Program-made: the position numbers and the translations under genes
The notes under the pieces: model-generated
The model's input: only the letters and a program-made list of their open reading frames with translations
Database searches by the model: none
What the model was told of the DNA's origin: nothing
Part shown: in pieces, positions 52,552-62,178 of the stretch
Layout: every line of letters begins with the position of its first letter
How positions within the stretch are numbered: the first letter of the stretch is position 1
DNA from: Chryseobacterium jejuense
GTDB taxonomy: Bacteria > Bacteroidota > Bacteroidia > Flavobacteriales > Weeksellaceae
Assembly (NCBI RefSeq): GCF_017877355.1
Contig: NZ_JAGIPR010000012.1
Span: 1-64,000 of the forward strand
DNA length: 64,000 nt
Direction: 5' to 3'

Positions 52552-54639
52552 ATGACTTTAGAAACTTCCATAGAATATGTAAAAGGAATAGGTCCGGAAA
52601 GAGCCAAACTCATTAAAAGTGTGTTAGGATTATCGACTGTAGAAGACATGCTGAACTTCTACCCTATCCGTTACCTGGATAAAAGTAAGCTCTATAAAAT
52701 CTCTCAGCTTCATGAGGAAACCAGCCAGGAAATTCAGTTTAAAGGAAGAATTACTCAGGTTCAGGAAATTCAGACCGGAAAAACCAAGAGATTAACGGCT
52801 AAATTCAATGATGATACAGGAAGCATGGATCTTGTATGGTTTCAATATTCTAAATGGCTGAAAGAACAGCTTCCCATTAACCGTGAGGTTTATATTTTCG
52901 GGAAAATCAATGTATTTAACCACCAATTTTCCATGCCACATCCTGAAATTGAGGCCGAGGAAAAGAAAGAAGGCGAAACCCGCTTAAAACCCATTTATCC
53001 AAGTTCTGAAAAATTAACAAAAAGAGGGCTCAATCAGAGGTTTTTTCAAAATGCTTTAAGAAATATCTGCAGGGAAATCCCGAATCTTATTGAGGAAAAT
53101 TTCCCGGAATATCTGATGAAAACCTTCAATTTTATGTCACGCCAGCATGCTTTTCTAAATGTACATTTCCCTAAGGATCAGGAACACTTTGATAAGGCAG
53201 ATTTTAGATTAAAATTTGAAGAATCTTTCTTTTTTCAACTAGGATATGGTTTAAAAAAGCTTCATCATAAAACACAGTCTTATGGTAATCCGTTCCCTAT
53301 TATAGGCGATCATTTCAACGATTTTTATGAAAAATACCTTCCGTTTGAACTTACCGGGGCTCAAAAAAGGGTTTTAAAGGAAATCCGGATGGATATGAAA
53401 AGACCTATTCAGATGAACAGGCTTTTACAGGGTGATGTAGGTTCCGGAAAAACAATGGTTGCTTTATTAACGATGCTTATTGCCATGGATAATGGTTTCC
53501 AAAGCTGTCTGATGGCTCCTACTGAAATTCTTGCCCAGCAGCATTATAATGGGATAAAAGATTTGCTTGAAAAAACGGGAATCAATGTCCGATTGCTGAC
53601 TGGTTCCACCAAAATAAAGGAAAGAAGGGTTATTCACGAAGAGCTGGAAAATGGTTCACTTTCTATTCTTGTGGGAACTCATGCGGTTCTGGAAGATAAA
53701 GTTAAATTCAAAAACCTTGGGCTTTCTATTATTGATGAGCAGCATAGATTTGGAGTGGCACAACGGGCAAAACTGTGGGCTAAAAATAAGATTCCGCCTC
53801 ATATTCTGGTGATGACCGCAACCCCTATTCCAAGAACATTAGCGATGAGCTTTTATTCTGATCTGGATGTTTCTGTAATTGATGAAATGCCTGTGGGAAG
53901 AAAACCAATTATCACTGCTCACAGGCGTGAAAAAGATAGATTATATGTGTATAATTTCTGTAAAGATGAAATCAAGAAAGGAAGACAGGTTTATTTTGTT
54001 TATCCATTAATTGAAGAATCTGAAACGTTGGATTACAAAAATCTGATGGAAGGCTTGGAACACGTCATGGATTTCTTCTCTGACTACAATGTGACCATGC
54101 TCCATGGGAAGATGAAACCGGACGAAAAGGATACTGCTATGGCTTATTTCGCTTCAGGAAAGGCAGAGATAATGGTAGCTACTACCGTTATTGAAGTAGG
54201 AGTAAACGTTCCGAATGCTTCAGTAATGGTTATTGAAAGTTCTGAGAGGTTTGGTCTTTCACAGCTTCATCAGCTCAGAGGACGTGTAGGAAGAGGTGCA
54301 GAGCAGAGTTATTGTATTCTGATGACTTCCGATAAGTTATCGAAGGAAAGCAGAACCCGTATCAAGACAATGACTGAAACCAATGATGGTTTTAAAATTT
54401 CTGAGGTTGATATGCAGCTTCGTGGTCCCGGTGATATTTTAGGAACCCAGCAAAGTGGTGTGGTTGATTTTAAAAGGCTGGATCTGGTGAACGATTCTGC
54501 CATTATTAAGACTACCAAAAATACTGTTGACAAAATCCTTGAAGCTGATCCTATACTGACAAGACAAGACAATCTGATTATTAAAAATTACTATATAAAG
54601 TACTATAAAGGAAAAAATAAGTGGGGTAAAATTTCATAA
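52552..54639 (+). CDS. recG: ATP-dependent DNA helicase RecG
   Basis: 695 residues, full length. The wedge/OB domain (residues ~55-160: 'RITQVQEIQTGKTKRLTAKF') precedes the helicase domains with Walker A 'GDVGSGKTMVALL', the DEAH-type 'IIDEQHRFGV', 'MTATPIPRTLA', and 'GRVGRGAEQSYCIL'. It regresses stalled forks and migrates Holliday junctions. Nothing is truncated. The stop codon is followed by a GC hairpin. Confidence 0.97.
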   Translation: MTLETSIEYVKGIGPERAKLIKSVLGLSTVEDMLNFYPIRYLDKSKLYKISQLHEETSQEIQFKGRITQVQEIQTGKTKRLTAKFNDDTGSMDLVWFQYSKWLKEQLPINREVYIFGKINVFNHQFSMPHPEIEAEEKKEGETRLKPIYPSSEKLTKRGLNQRFFQNALRNICREIPNLIEENFPEYLMKTFNFMSRQHAFLNVHFPKDQEHFDKADFRLKFEESFFFQLGYGLKKLHHKTQSYGNPFPIIGDHFNDFYEKYLPFELTGAQKRVLKEIRMDMKRPIQMNRLLQGDVGSGKTMVALLTMLIAMDNGFQSCLMAPTEILAQQHYNGIKDLLEKTGINVRLLTGSTKIKERRVIHEELENGSLSILVGTHAVLEDKVKFKNLGLSIIDEQHRFGVAQRAKLWAKNKIPPHILVMTATPIPRTLAMSFYSDLDVSVIDEMPVGRKPIITAHRREKDRLYVYNFCKDEIKKGRQVYFVYPLIEESETLDYKNLMEGLEHVMDFFSDYNVTMLHGKMKPDEKDTAMAYFASGKAEIMVATTVIEVGVNVPNASVMVIESSERFGLSQLHQLRGRVGRGAEQSYCILMTSDKLSKESRTRIKTMTETNDGFKISEVDMQLRGPGDILGTQQSGVVDFKRLDLVNDSAIIKTTKNTVDKILEADPILTRQDNLIIKNYYIKYYKGKNKWGKIS

Positions 54640-54643
54640 AAAA

Positions 54644-54669
54644 AACCGCAGAAAAATTTTCCTGCGGTT
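54644..54669. terminator. Hairpin after recG
   Basis: AACCGCAG and CTGCGGTT with a 10-base AT loop. The T run lies on the minus strand, so it ends plus-strand transcripts only weakly and would be stronger in the opposite direction. Confidence 0.55.
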
Positions 54670-55244
54670 CCCTTATAAAACTGTTATTTAGAAGAAATTA
54701 CTTTTTTGGTCTGCTTAAAAAATTTATTTTAATAGCTTATACTTAATATTTTGTGATGTGGTGTGGTGTGGTGTGAAAATATCTATAATATTATTTGAAG
54801 ATAAGTCATCACTATTAAAATAAATTATAAAAAACAAAATGAATTATTTTTCCAACTTGCTTATTATAAAAACTAACTGTGTCTAGTGGAGATGAGGGAA
54901 TGAAACGAATAAAAATATCTCCAACTATTTCGAGTTTTCATGATTGTACCGTTTTGTTTAAAGATCTTCTATGCTTTAAAATTGGAAATGAATATAACTC
55001 ATTTTGTTTACATCGTGATTTATATATTTTTACTGTAGAAACAATTACTTCTCATTCATCTGTATCTTCATGTATATAATCTAATTTGTGTCACTAAGTT
55101 TACATTTACAAATGTCTGAATATTAACTGTCTTCTTTTTTATATTATTTCAGTTATTAGTTATAAAATTTTCACTTTAATGTGAATATTATACAATGAAT
55201 AACATTACATTCTTTTAAAATGGAAAACAAAAACAACCTGTTTA
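54670..55244. other. AT-rich intergenic region without a convincing gene
   Basis: About 575 bases between recG and the receiver gene (convergent). It contains a short TGTGG tandem repeat (54757-54775, nearly four copies) and a 66-codon frame at 54879-55079 without a promoter or family match. No RNA structure stands out. Confidence 0.6.
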
Positions 55245-55691
55245 TCATAACTTTAGAATAAAATTATCTTTATTCAATCCTGAAGTATGATATTGCCAGT
55301 TTATTGTAATAATCTCTGTAAGTATCTTTTTTAATGTTCCAAAATCGGAAGGTTTTCTTATACAGATATTGTTTCCTTTTACAAAGGTTTCTTCAATTTC
55401 ATTCTCAGAGATCTCTTCACTATAAATGGCTGTCACTACATTGCTAAACTTTGGATTGGCTTTCAGTTCATCAATGCATTCCATGCTGTCTTTTCCGGGA
55501 ATAGTGTAATTAATAAAAATGATTTCAGGAACTACAGTATCATTATTGTTGAGATACTCCATCAAATTTTGTCCATTGTTGAAACATTGAACTTTTATAG
55601 AGATCTTAAGCTCTTTAAATATATTTTTAAAAAAAATTAAGGTGTTTTCATCATTATCTGCTACAATTACGTTCAGAAATTCTTTATTCAT
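55245..55691 (-). CDS. Receiver-domain protein with Asn at the phospho-acceptor site
   Basis: 148 residues forming one response-regulator receiver domain: acidic residues in 'VADNDENT' (12-15), the site strand 'PEIIFINYTIPGKDS', Ser in 'AIYSEEIS' and Lys in 'ICIRKP'. The phospho-acceptor Asp is replaced by Asn61, so normal phosphorylation is not expected. It overlaps the upstream AraC gene by 8 bases and is therefore translated with it. It may act as a fixed-state or protein-binding receiver. Confidence 0.85.
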   Translation of the reverse strand: MNKEFLNVIVADNDENTLIFFKNIFKELKISIKVQCFNNGQNLMEYLNNNDTVVPEIIFINYTIPGKDSMECIDELKANPKFSNVVTAIYSEEISENEIEETFVKGNNICIRKPSDFGTLKKILTEIITINWQYHTSGLNKDNFILKL

Positions 55692-56265
55692 ACTGCATTT
55701 TAGGATTTATTACCATGCTTTGGGCTCTTCTTCTTTTTCCTATGATCTTTTGAAACTGTGAGGGTGTAATTCCTGTCGTATTTTTAAACTGTGTACTTAA
55801 ATGTGCCACGCTGGAATAATTCAGCTTATGCGCAATTTCAGTAAGACTTTGCTTATTCCTTATAATCAGAGCTTTTGCATGCTCTATTTTCTGGAGAATA
55901 ATAAAATTCTCTATGGAAGTATAAGCAACCTCTGAAAACAGATTGGAAAGATATCCATAGCTATGATTCAGTTTTTCAGAAATATAAATGGATGCTTTTA
56001 CGGGAATAATCTCTTCAGAAAAGACAAGTTCTACAATAGTATCTTTTATCTTCTGTACCAAAGCCGTCTTCTGGCTTTCTATGATCTCAATACCATAATC
56101 CCCAAGATTCTTCTTGAAAAGATTATGTTGCTCTTGTGTAAAGGGTTCATAGAACTCTACCTCACCGAAGTTCAGCAACCGGTATTTCAGCCCGTGCTCC
56201 TTCAGTTTTTCGTCCAACACCTTTTTACAAAGGGCATTGAAATCAAATTTAACATACATTTTCAT
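55684..56265 (-). CDS. AraC-family transcriptional regulator
   Basis: 193 residues. The N-terminal ~75 residues form a small alpha/beta domain ('HGLKYRLLNFGEVEFYEPF') without a known ligand motif. The C-terminal two-helix-turn-helix AraC domain reads 'LSNLFSEVAYTSIENFIILQKIEHAKALII', 'SLTEIAHKLNYSSVAHLSTQFKNTTGITPSQFQ'. A basic tail follows. It binds DNA and should control genes jointly with the overlapping receiver protein; the target is unknown. No clear promoter was seen upstream. Confidence 0.9.
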   Translation of the reverse strand: MKMYVKFDFNALCKKVLDEKLKEHGLKYRLLNFGEVEFYEPFTQEQHNLFKKNLGDYGIEIIESQKTALVQKIKDTIVELVFSEEIIPVKASIYISEKLNHSYGYLSNLFSEVAYTSIENFIILQKIEHAKALIIRNKQSLTEIAHKLNYSSVAHLSTQFKNTTGITPSQFQKIIGKRRRAQSMVINPKMQYE

Positions 56266-56561
56266 CCTAGTATAAGTAAGCCTATTTTTTTAGTAAATAT
56301 AATAATTTATTTCAAGTAAATGTGAAATAGGAAATATTTTTTTAACTTAATATAAATACGCAAAAACTCCTGTATCCGAAAATACAGGAATTTAAACACT
56401 AAGGATGAAAAAAATATACTGATAAAAAGCTATGTCAGCTCAAAACCAAGCATATGAATGTATTGTTATAAGTGATTTGGTTCTGAAACAAAGATGATTC
56501 AAAAAAAGAAATCACCTGTTATAGAATTACGGGATAAAGTTACAAAATTTTAAGTCAAAAA
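56266..56561. other. Intergenic region with one hairpin
   Basis: It holds a hairpin at 56368-56389 (TCCTGTAT and ATACAGGA) whose T run is on the minus strand, so it can end transcription of the GNAT gene to its right. The rest shows no gene. Confidence 0.6.
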
Positions 56562-57062
56562 TCAGTGAATTAGAAATTCCATTAAAAAATCATCCATTAC
56601 AAATCCGTTCCCGATATCGAAAACGCCCTCACCATAAACCTTGTAGCCTTGGGATTCATAGAAGTTTCTGGCAGCATTATTTTTATTCACATTAAGGATG
56701 ATTCTTTTATTTCCGTTCTCAGCAACTTTATCATTTAAAAACAGAAGTGCTTCTTTCCCAAATCCTTTTCCTTTGCTTTCCGGAATCAGATAAATGCGGT
56801 GAAGTTTTGTAGTTTGATCTTCATAATTGTGTTCGTATCCAATAAACCCTTCATAAGAATGACTACTTTCATCTTCAATCAAATAATAATGATAATTGGG
56901 GTTCTGGAGTTGATTTTCAATTTCCTGTTCCGAATACATTTCAGAGAGCATATACTCCATTTGTTCTTCCGAAAGTATCTCTGCATAAGCATTTTCCCAC
57001 GATCTTCTAGCCAGGTCCTGAATGAGAGGAATATCCTTCCCTGTTGCTTGTATTAATTTCAT
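56562..57062 (-). CDS. GNAT-family N-acetyltransferase (1)
   Basis: 166 residues with the acetyl-CoA site 'IYLIPESKGKGFGKEAL' (the R/Q-x-x-G-x-G/A loop, here KGKGFG) and 'LNVNKNNAARNFYESQGY' near the C-terminus. Typical cytoplasmic acetyltransferase fold; the acceptor (amine, peptide or drug) cannot be told. It follows dapA, but a terminator lies between. Confidence 0.88.
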   Translation of the reverse strand: MKLIQATGKDIPLIQDLARRSWENAYAEILSEEQMEYMLSEMYSEQEIENQLQNPNYHYYLIEDESSHSYEGFIGYEHNYEDQTTKLHRIYLIPESKGKGFGKEALLFLNDKVAENGNKRIILNVNKNNAARNFYESQGYKVYGEGVFDIGNGFVMDDFLMEFLIH

Positions 57063-57080
57063 ATTTTATGGATTATGATT

Positions 57081-57112
57081 AAAAAAAGTGAAAAGCCTGA
57101 ACTTTTCACTTT
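57081..57112 (-). terminator. Terminator after dapA
   Basis: AAAGTGAAAAG-CCTGAA-CTTTTCACTTT with seven T residues on the minus strand. Confidence 0.85.
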
Positions 57113-57144
57113 GTTGTATTGTGTGATGTTTAATAGGCAGGTTA

Positions 57145-58017
57145 TTAAATCTTAGCCATTTCAGTTTTAATTTTAGCATAAAGTCCTTCTGATGCCTGAA
57201 CTAAAGGAAGTCTAAGATAATTCTTAATAATTCCTTTTTCAGTTAATACTACTTTAATACCACAAGGGTTACCTTCTGCAAAAATAAGACGGGTAATATC
57301 TACCAGTTTATTGTGGATCTCATAAGCCTCTTTTACCTTTCCTTCAAAAGCCAATTGTACCATTGTAGAGAATTCTTTTGGATACCCTTGCCCGATTACA
57401 GAAATTACGCCATCACCTCCAGCTAAAGTTACAGGAAGTGTGTACTCATCATCTCCAGAAACCAAAGAAAATCCTTCCGGTTTCTTTCTAAGGATATCAA
57501 AGTATTGTAAAATATTGGGTGTAGCTTCTTTAATCATGAATAGATTCGGGAATTCTTTTGCAAGACGAATCGTAGTATCAGCATCAATATTTTGTCCAGT
57601 TCTGGAAGGAACATTATAAATAATGATATTCTTTCCGGTAGAAGCTAAAGCTTTATAATGTTGGTAAAGACCTTCCTGATTAGGTTTATTATAATATGGA
57701 GATACAGAAAGTACTGCTTCAAATGCAGAAAGATCTGCTTCTTCAATCTGTTTCTTGACCTCAAGAGTATTGTTTCCGCCAATTCCTAAAACCAAAGGAA
57801 GACGTTTATTATTTACCTTAATGATATGCTCAATTACCTGTTTCTTCTCATCATCAGAAAGCGTTGCAGCCTCAGCTGTAGTTCCTAATACTACCAAATA
57901 ATTGGTTCCGTTATCAATGTTATAATCAATCAGTTTTGTTAAACTGTCGAAGTCAACGGATAAATCTTCATTAAAGGGTGTTACCAATGCAACACCTACT
58001 CCTTTTAAAATGCTCAT
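57145..58017 (-). CDS. dapA: 4-hydroxy-tetrahydrodipicolinate synthase
   Basis: 290 residues, full length. The TIM-barrel marks are 'VLGTTAEAATLSDDEK', the catalytic Tyr in 'VSPYYNKPNQEGLYQHY', and the Schiff-base Lys in 'LFMIKEATPN'. It condenses pyruvate with aspartate semialdehyde toward lysine and meso-diaminopimelate for peptidoglycan. A TAAATTTG -7 element (58037-58044, minus) lies just upstream. Confidence 0.97.
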   Translation of the reverse strand: MSILKGVGVALVTPFNEDLSVDFDSLTKLIDYNIDNGTNYLVVLGTTAEAATLSDDEKKQVIEHIIKVNNKRLPLVLGIGGNNTLEVKKQIEEADLSAFEAVLSVSPYYNKPNQEGLYQHYKALASTGKNIIIYNVPSRTGQNIDADTTIRLAKEFPNLFMIKEATPNILQYFDILRKKPEGFSLVSGDDEYTLPVTLAGGDGVISVIGQGYPKEFSTMVQLAFEGKVKEAYEIHNKLVDITRLIFAEGNPCGIKVVLTEKGIIKNYLRLPLVQASEGLYAKIKTEMAKI

Positions 58018-58036
58018 CTGTTCGAATTATTTTTGC

Positions 58037-58044
58037 CAAATTTA
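58037..58044 (-). promoter_or_regulatory. -7 element TAAATTTG of dapA
   Basis: A perfect TAnnTTTG 20 bases before the dapA start; no TTG at the ideal -33 distance. Confidence 0.45.
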
Positions 58045-58098
58045 ATCATTTACAATAAGAATTTGTAATAAATAATAATGTTTTATTATACATATAGT

Positions 58099-58106
58099 TA
58101 TATTTG
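58099..58106 (+). promoter_or_regulatory. -7 element TATATTTG of the 5'-nucleotidase/porZ/recO genes
   Basis: A perfect TAnnTTTG about 107 bases upstream of the nucleotidase start. The next four genes overlap or nearly touch, so this may drive all of them. Confidence 0.4.
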
Positions 58107-58212
58107 CATATACTAAAAGATATTATGAAATCGCTATAATCTAAATTGTTAAAAAAAACACCGAAATAACCAGCGATGGCATATGACCTTTATAAAAAAT
58201 AATTTACAGCAT

Positions 58213-58971
58213 ATGAAAAATAAATTCTTGTTACTAGGAATTGCTCTGGCATCTCTTACAGCATGCAAAACGGCTTCTGTGCCGCAACTTGCGAATGTAA
58301 AGACCCAGAAAAATATTTCTATTAATAATGAGCTAAAGAATGATGAGGAGTTTGTAAAATTTATTGAACCTTATAAACAGAAATTGGATAAAGAGATGAA
58401 TCAAAAAATCTCACACACCAATACAGACCTTACTAAACAAGGGGATAACAGCAATCTGGGAAATCTTTTAGCAGACTACACCCTTGAGGGCGGTAATGAA
58501 TGGACAAAAACCCACCTTAAACAAAATGTAGATGCCGCATTAATCAATATCGGAGGAATCCGTACTACAATTGGACAAGGTGATATCATGCTGAAAAACC
58601 TTTTTGAGGTAATGCCTTTCGAAAATGAACTCATCATTGTAAAAATGAAAGGTGCAGATTTACCGGGACTTTTTGAATACTATGCCAAAACACAGGTCAA
58701 TAATCCGGTCTCTCAATTATATATTGAAACAAAAAACGGACAGTTAACCAAATCGTTAATTAACGGAAAAGAAGTAGATCCTAACAAGGACTACTATATT
58801 GCTACTTCAGACTATCTGGCTTTAGGGGGTGATAATATGAAGTTCTTTTCAAAAGGGGAAGCAATTCCTACAGGAGTTAAACTTAGAGATTTATACATTG
58901 ATTATTTCAAGAGAAATCCTGAAATTGTTTCTCCTACAGATGTTCGTTTAAATTTTATCGGTAAAAAGTAA
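58213..58971 (+). CDS. 5'-nucleotidase C-terminal-domain lipoprotein (half of a split UshA)
   Basis: 252 residues from MKNKFLLL; an ATG ten codons upstream is rejected because it spoils the signal. The lipobox is 'LASLTACKTAS'. The fold is the substrate-binding C-terminal domain of UshA-type nucleotidases ('NLLADYTL', 'ALINIGGIRTTIGQGDIMLKNLFEVMPFENELIIVKMKG', 'YYIATSDYLALGGDNM'). The metallophosphatase domain is encoded by the next gene, which starts inside this stop codon (TAATG). Together they probably hydrolyse nucleotides in the envelope. Confidence 0.9.
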   Translation: MKNKFLLLGIALASLTACKTASVPQLANVKTQKNISINNELKNDEEFVKFIEPYKQKLDKEMNQKISHTNTDLTKQGDNSNLGNLLADYTLEGGNEWTKTHLKQNVDAALINIGGIRTTIGQGDIMLKNLFEVMPFENELIIVKMKGADLPGLFEYYAKTQVNNPVSQLYIETKNGQLTKSLINGKEVDPNKDYYIATSDYLALGGDNMKFFSKGEAIPTGVKLRDLYIDYFKRNPEIVSPTDVRLNFIGKK

Positions 58972-59921
58972 TGGATAGAAAAAGTTTTTTAAAGGCAATA
59001 GGTGGTGGGTCTTTGGCAATGGCCTTAGCTCCCAATATGATGATGGCGGAAGAATTAAAAATTCTTGATTTAAAATCTGCAAATAAGCTAACCATTCTTC
59101 ATACTAATGACCAGCATAGCAGAATAGAACCTTTCGATGCAAGCTATACAAAGAATCCCAACCAGGGAGGGTTTGCAAGAAGATCCAGCTTAATTCAGCA
59201 AATCAGAAATCAGGAAAGCAATGTGCTTCTTCTTGATTCCGGAGATATCTTTCAGGGAACCCCTTATTTTAACTTTTTTGGTGGCGAACTGGAGTTCAAG
59301 TTAATGTCTATGATGAAGTATGATGCTTCTACCATGGGAAATCATGATTTTGATAATGGACTTGAAGGATTTTTAAAGGTTCTTCCCAATGCAAAGTTTC
59401 CTTTTATCTGTTCCAATTATGATTTTAAAAACACTATTCTGGATGGGAAAACATCTCCTTATAAGATCTTCAACAAAAACGGAATCAAAGTTGGAATTTT
59501 TGGAGTAGGAATCCAGTTAGATGGTCTTGTAGGTAAAAAGCAATATGCAGAAACCGTATATTCTAATCCGATTGATGTGGCCCAGCACTATTCAAACTTC
59601 TTGAAAAAAGACCAGAAATGTGATCTTGTCATTTGCCTTTCGCATATTGGATACGATTACAAGGATGAACCGAATAAGGTAAGCGATAAAATTTTAGCCG
59701 CCAGCACAGAAAATATAGATATTATCCTTGGTGGACACACCCATACATTTTTACCGGAACCTCAGACATTCACTAACAGACAGGGCAAAAACGTTCTTGT
59801 AAACCAAGTGGGATGGGCAGGACTTCTTTTAGGTAGAATAGATTTTTATTTTGATACAAACAAAAACGTACAGCATATTTCCTGGAACAACCAGGCAATA
59901 GACAGCAGCATAATAGCATAA
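58971..59921 (+). CDS. Metallophosphatase (N-terminal half of a split 5'-nucleotidase)
   Basis: 316 residues with an N-terminal export-like signal ('RKSFLKAIGGGSLAMALAP', a single Arg-Lys, so not a clear Tat signal). The calcineurin-like metal sites are visible: 'LHTNDQHSRIEP', 'LDSGDIFQGTP', 'MGNHDFDNG', 'LSHIGYDYK' and 'ILGGHTHTF'. It matches the catalytic half of UshA and lacks the C-terminal domain, which is the previous gene. Translation is probably coupled. Only one base separates it from porZ. Confidence 0.92.
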   Translation: MDRKSFLKAIGGGSLAMALAPNMMMAEELKILDLKSANKLTILHTNDQHSRIEPFDASYTKNPNQGGFARRSSLIQQIRNQESNVLLLDSGDIFQGTPYFNFFGGELEFKLMSMMKYDASTMGNHDFDNGLEGFLKVLPNAKFPFICSNYDFKNTILDGKTSPYKIFNKNGIKVGIFGVGIQLDGLVGKKQYAETVYSNPIDVAQHYSNFLKKDQKCDLVICLSHIGYDYKDEPNKVSDKILAASTENIDIILGGHTHTFLPEPQTFTNRQGKNVLVNQVGWAGLLLGRIDFYFDTNKNVQHISWNNQAIDSSIIA

Positions 59922-59922
59922 C

Positions 59923-62178
59923 ATGAAAAAACTCTCTCTAATTTCTCTTGGTATTTTAGCCTCCCTGCAGTTTACAAAAGCTCAGGTCATTTCATCAAAA
60001 AAATGGGCAGATCTCTTTTCCTATAATAATGTCTTAGCCATGAAGGAAGACAATGGAAGAATAGTAGCTGCTACAGAAAACGGGATATTCTACTATACCA
60101 TATCAACAGGAGAAATTACGAAGTTGTCTAAAGCAAATGGTCTTCATAATATAGGTATAACAGCTTTCGATTATGATCCCAAAAGCAAAACAGGAGTTAT
60201 TGGTTATGAAAACGGAGCCATAGATGTGGTTACTCCTAATGAGGTTAAATACATTGTTGATATTCCTATCGCTACTGGGTATAACGGAAATAAAAAAATC
60301 AATCATATCTCTATCACAGGAGATAGAGCTACAATTTCCGTAGGTTATGGAGTCTCAATATTTAACATAAAAAAGAAAGAATTCATTGATTCTGTATTTT
60401 TCCTGAATGGAGGAACATTTGAGGCCAGTAATGAAGCTACCATATTCGGAAATAAGGTATACTCTGTTACTAATTCAGGTTTGAAGAGCCATGAAATAAA
60501 TAATACTTTCCCGGCATATTCTACATGGGTTACTGAAATTCCGGGAGCCTTCAAACATATTGATTCCGAATCGGAATTAGCCTTTTCTTCTGCTACCGCT
60601 GCATTCATTTATAATAATGGAGCTCCTATTCAGTTACCTATTAACCTTGGAAATATTCAGGATGTTGTTGTAACAGAAAATAATATTGTAGTTACGGACA
60701 GCCGAGTATATACTTTTGGTCTTAACGGAACCAATTCGAATGCTACAGATTTTGGAGAGCAATGTAATACCGCTACGATGGCTGGCGGAAAATTATTTGG
60801 CGGAACCGTATTATCAGGAATAAAGGATGAAAGTAATCATACTTATAGACCATCCGGACCAGAATTTAATTTTGCCTATAAAATAAGCATACACGATAAC
60901 AATCAGTTATTGGTTTCCACTGGAGCAAGGGTGGCAAGATACAATACTCCAATAAATAACCCTAAAAGACCTGTATTTTACTATTTTAATGGTACAGAAT
61001 GGATCTATCCTTCTTACTTTAAAACTTTTACGGGATCTATCAATGTATTAGATGCTATCCTTAATCCTCTTGATAATAGTGAAGTTCTCTTTGCAAACTA
61101 TACAATGAATGCTCAGGGAATCTATAAACTGAAATATAATGCTTCAAACAAAGACTTTGATTTTGTAAAATACTATCCAGTACAAGCCACTGGTGGAGAT
61201 AGACGAGCGGTAGGTCTTACAACTGACGCTCAAAACAATATTTTCGCTGTATTTTCATATAATAGCGCGGGTCCCGCAGTGGCAGTTTATGACAAGGCTA
61301 AAGATGATTTCAATCTAAAAATATCTAATTTTAAAAGTGCATCTGTACAAAAACCTATCATTTATGAAAATATGTTATGGATACCTTTATCAAGGACAAA
61401 TGCTTTTTGGGTGTATGATTATAAAGATCCGCTCAACTTTTCTGATGATACCGATTATATATTAGATGAAAAAAACGGGTTTCCATCTACTGCTTCCGGA
61501 ACATTATCCGTAGCGGCAGACAAATCCGGTGATGTATGGATTAGTACAGACAAAGGAGTAAGAGTACTATCTAATGCTGCTACTGCAATAAAAGCTCCTG
61601 AGCCTAAAGTTAATCCTATAATTATAGAACAAAACGGAATTGGCGAAGAGCTCTTCAGAGATTCCAGTATTCTTCAGATAGAGACAGACGGAGGAAATTA
61701 CAAATGGGTGTCTGTAGATGGAGGTGGTGTATATTACCTTTCTGCAGATGGTCAAAGGACCATCAAACATTTTACCATGGAAAACTCCCCTCTTCCTACC
61801 AATACTGTTACCGACATAAAAGTAGATAAAAAAACAGGAAAAGTATATTTTGTAACCTATAACGGTATTGTAACTTATCAGGGAGATATCACAGATGTAA
61901 CCTCCAACTTTGGAGAAGTAATGGTGTATCCTAACCCTGTGGTTTATTCTAATTTCAAAGGGAAAGTTACCATTAAGGGATTAGCAGAAAAAACCAACAT
62001 AAGAATCGTTGACGCTGCAGGAAATGTTGTACATTCTGCAGTAGCACGAGGAGGAACTTATGAATGGGATCTTAACAACCAGCGAGGTGCCAGAGTAGCA
62101 TCGGGAATTTACTTTGTACTTATGACCAATGAAGACGGTTCTGATAAAGCGACAGCTAAAATAGGCGTGGTCAATTAA
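59923..62178 (+). CDS. porZ: PorZ-like T9SS protein with propeller and CTD
   Basis: 751 residues, near the length of PorZ. A signal peptide (cut near FTKA-Q) is followed by two propeller domains ('NNVLAMKEDNGRIVAATENGIFYY', 'GLTTDAQNNIFAVF', 'DKSGDVWISTDKGVRVLS') and a T9SS C-terminal domain ('VMVYPNPVVYSNF', 'IRIVDAAGNVVHS', 'GARVASGIYFVLM'). PorZ is part of the T9SS surface attachment complex that processes and modifies cargo. In Flavobacteriia it is next to recO, as here: the stop overlaps the recO start. The call rests on domain layout plus context. Confidence 0.85.
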   Translation: MKKLSLISLGILASLQFTKAQVISSKKWADLFSYNNVLAMKEDNGRIVAATENGIFYYTISTGEITKLSKANGLHNIGITAFDYDPKSKTGVIGYENGAIDVVTPNEVKYIVDIPIATGYNGNKKINHISITGDRATISVGYGVSIFNIKKKEFIDSVFFLNGGTFEASNEATIFGNKVYSVTNSGLKSHEINNTFPAYSTWVTEIPGAFKHIDSESELAFSSATAAFIYNNGAPIQLPINLGNIQDVVVTENNIVVTDSRVYTFGLNGTNSNATDFGEQCNTATMAGGKLFGGTVLSGIKDESNHTYRPSGPEFNFAYKISIHDNNQLLVSTGARVARYNTPINNPKRPVFYYFNGTEWIYPSYFKTFTGSINVLDAILNPLDNSEVLFANYTMNAQGIYKLKYNASNKDFDFVKYYPVQATGGDRRAVGLTTDAQNNIFAVFSYNSAGPAVAVYDKAKDDFNLKISNFKSASVQKPIIYENMLWIPLSRTNAFWVYDYKDPLNFSDDTDYILDEKNGFPSTASGTLSVAADKSGDVWISTDKGVRVLSNAATAIKAPEPKVNPIIIEQNGIGEELFRDSSILQIETDGGNYKWVSVDGGGVYYLSADGQRTIKHFTMENSPLPTNTVTDIKVDKKTGKVYFVTYNGIVTYQGDITDVTSNFGEVMVYPNPVVYSNFKGKVTIKGLAEKTNIRIVDAAGNVVHSAVARGGTYEWDLNNQRGARVASGIYFVLMTNEDGSDKATAKIGVVN

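Noticed and set aside
54757..54775. TGTGG tandem repeat, nearly four copies
   Set aside because: Too short and too far from any start codon to act as a clear phase-variation switch.
54879..55079. 66-codon frame between recG and the receiver gene
   Set aside because: No promoter, no family resemblance, and base composition like the surrounding non-coding DNA.
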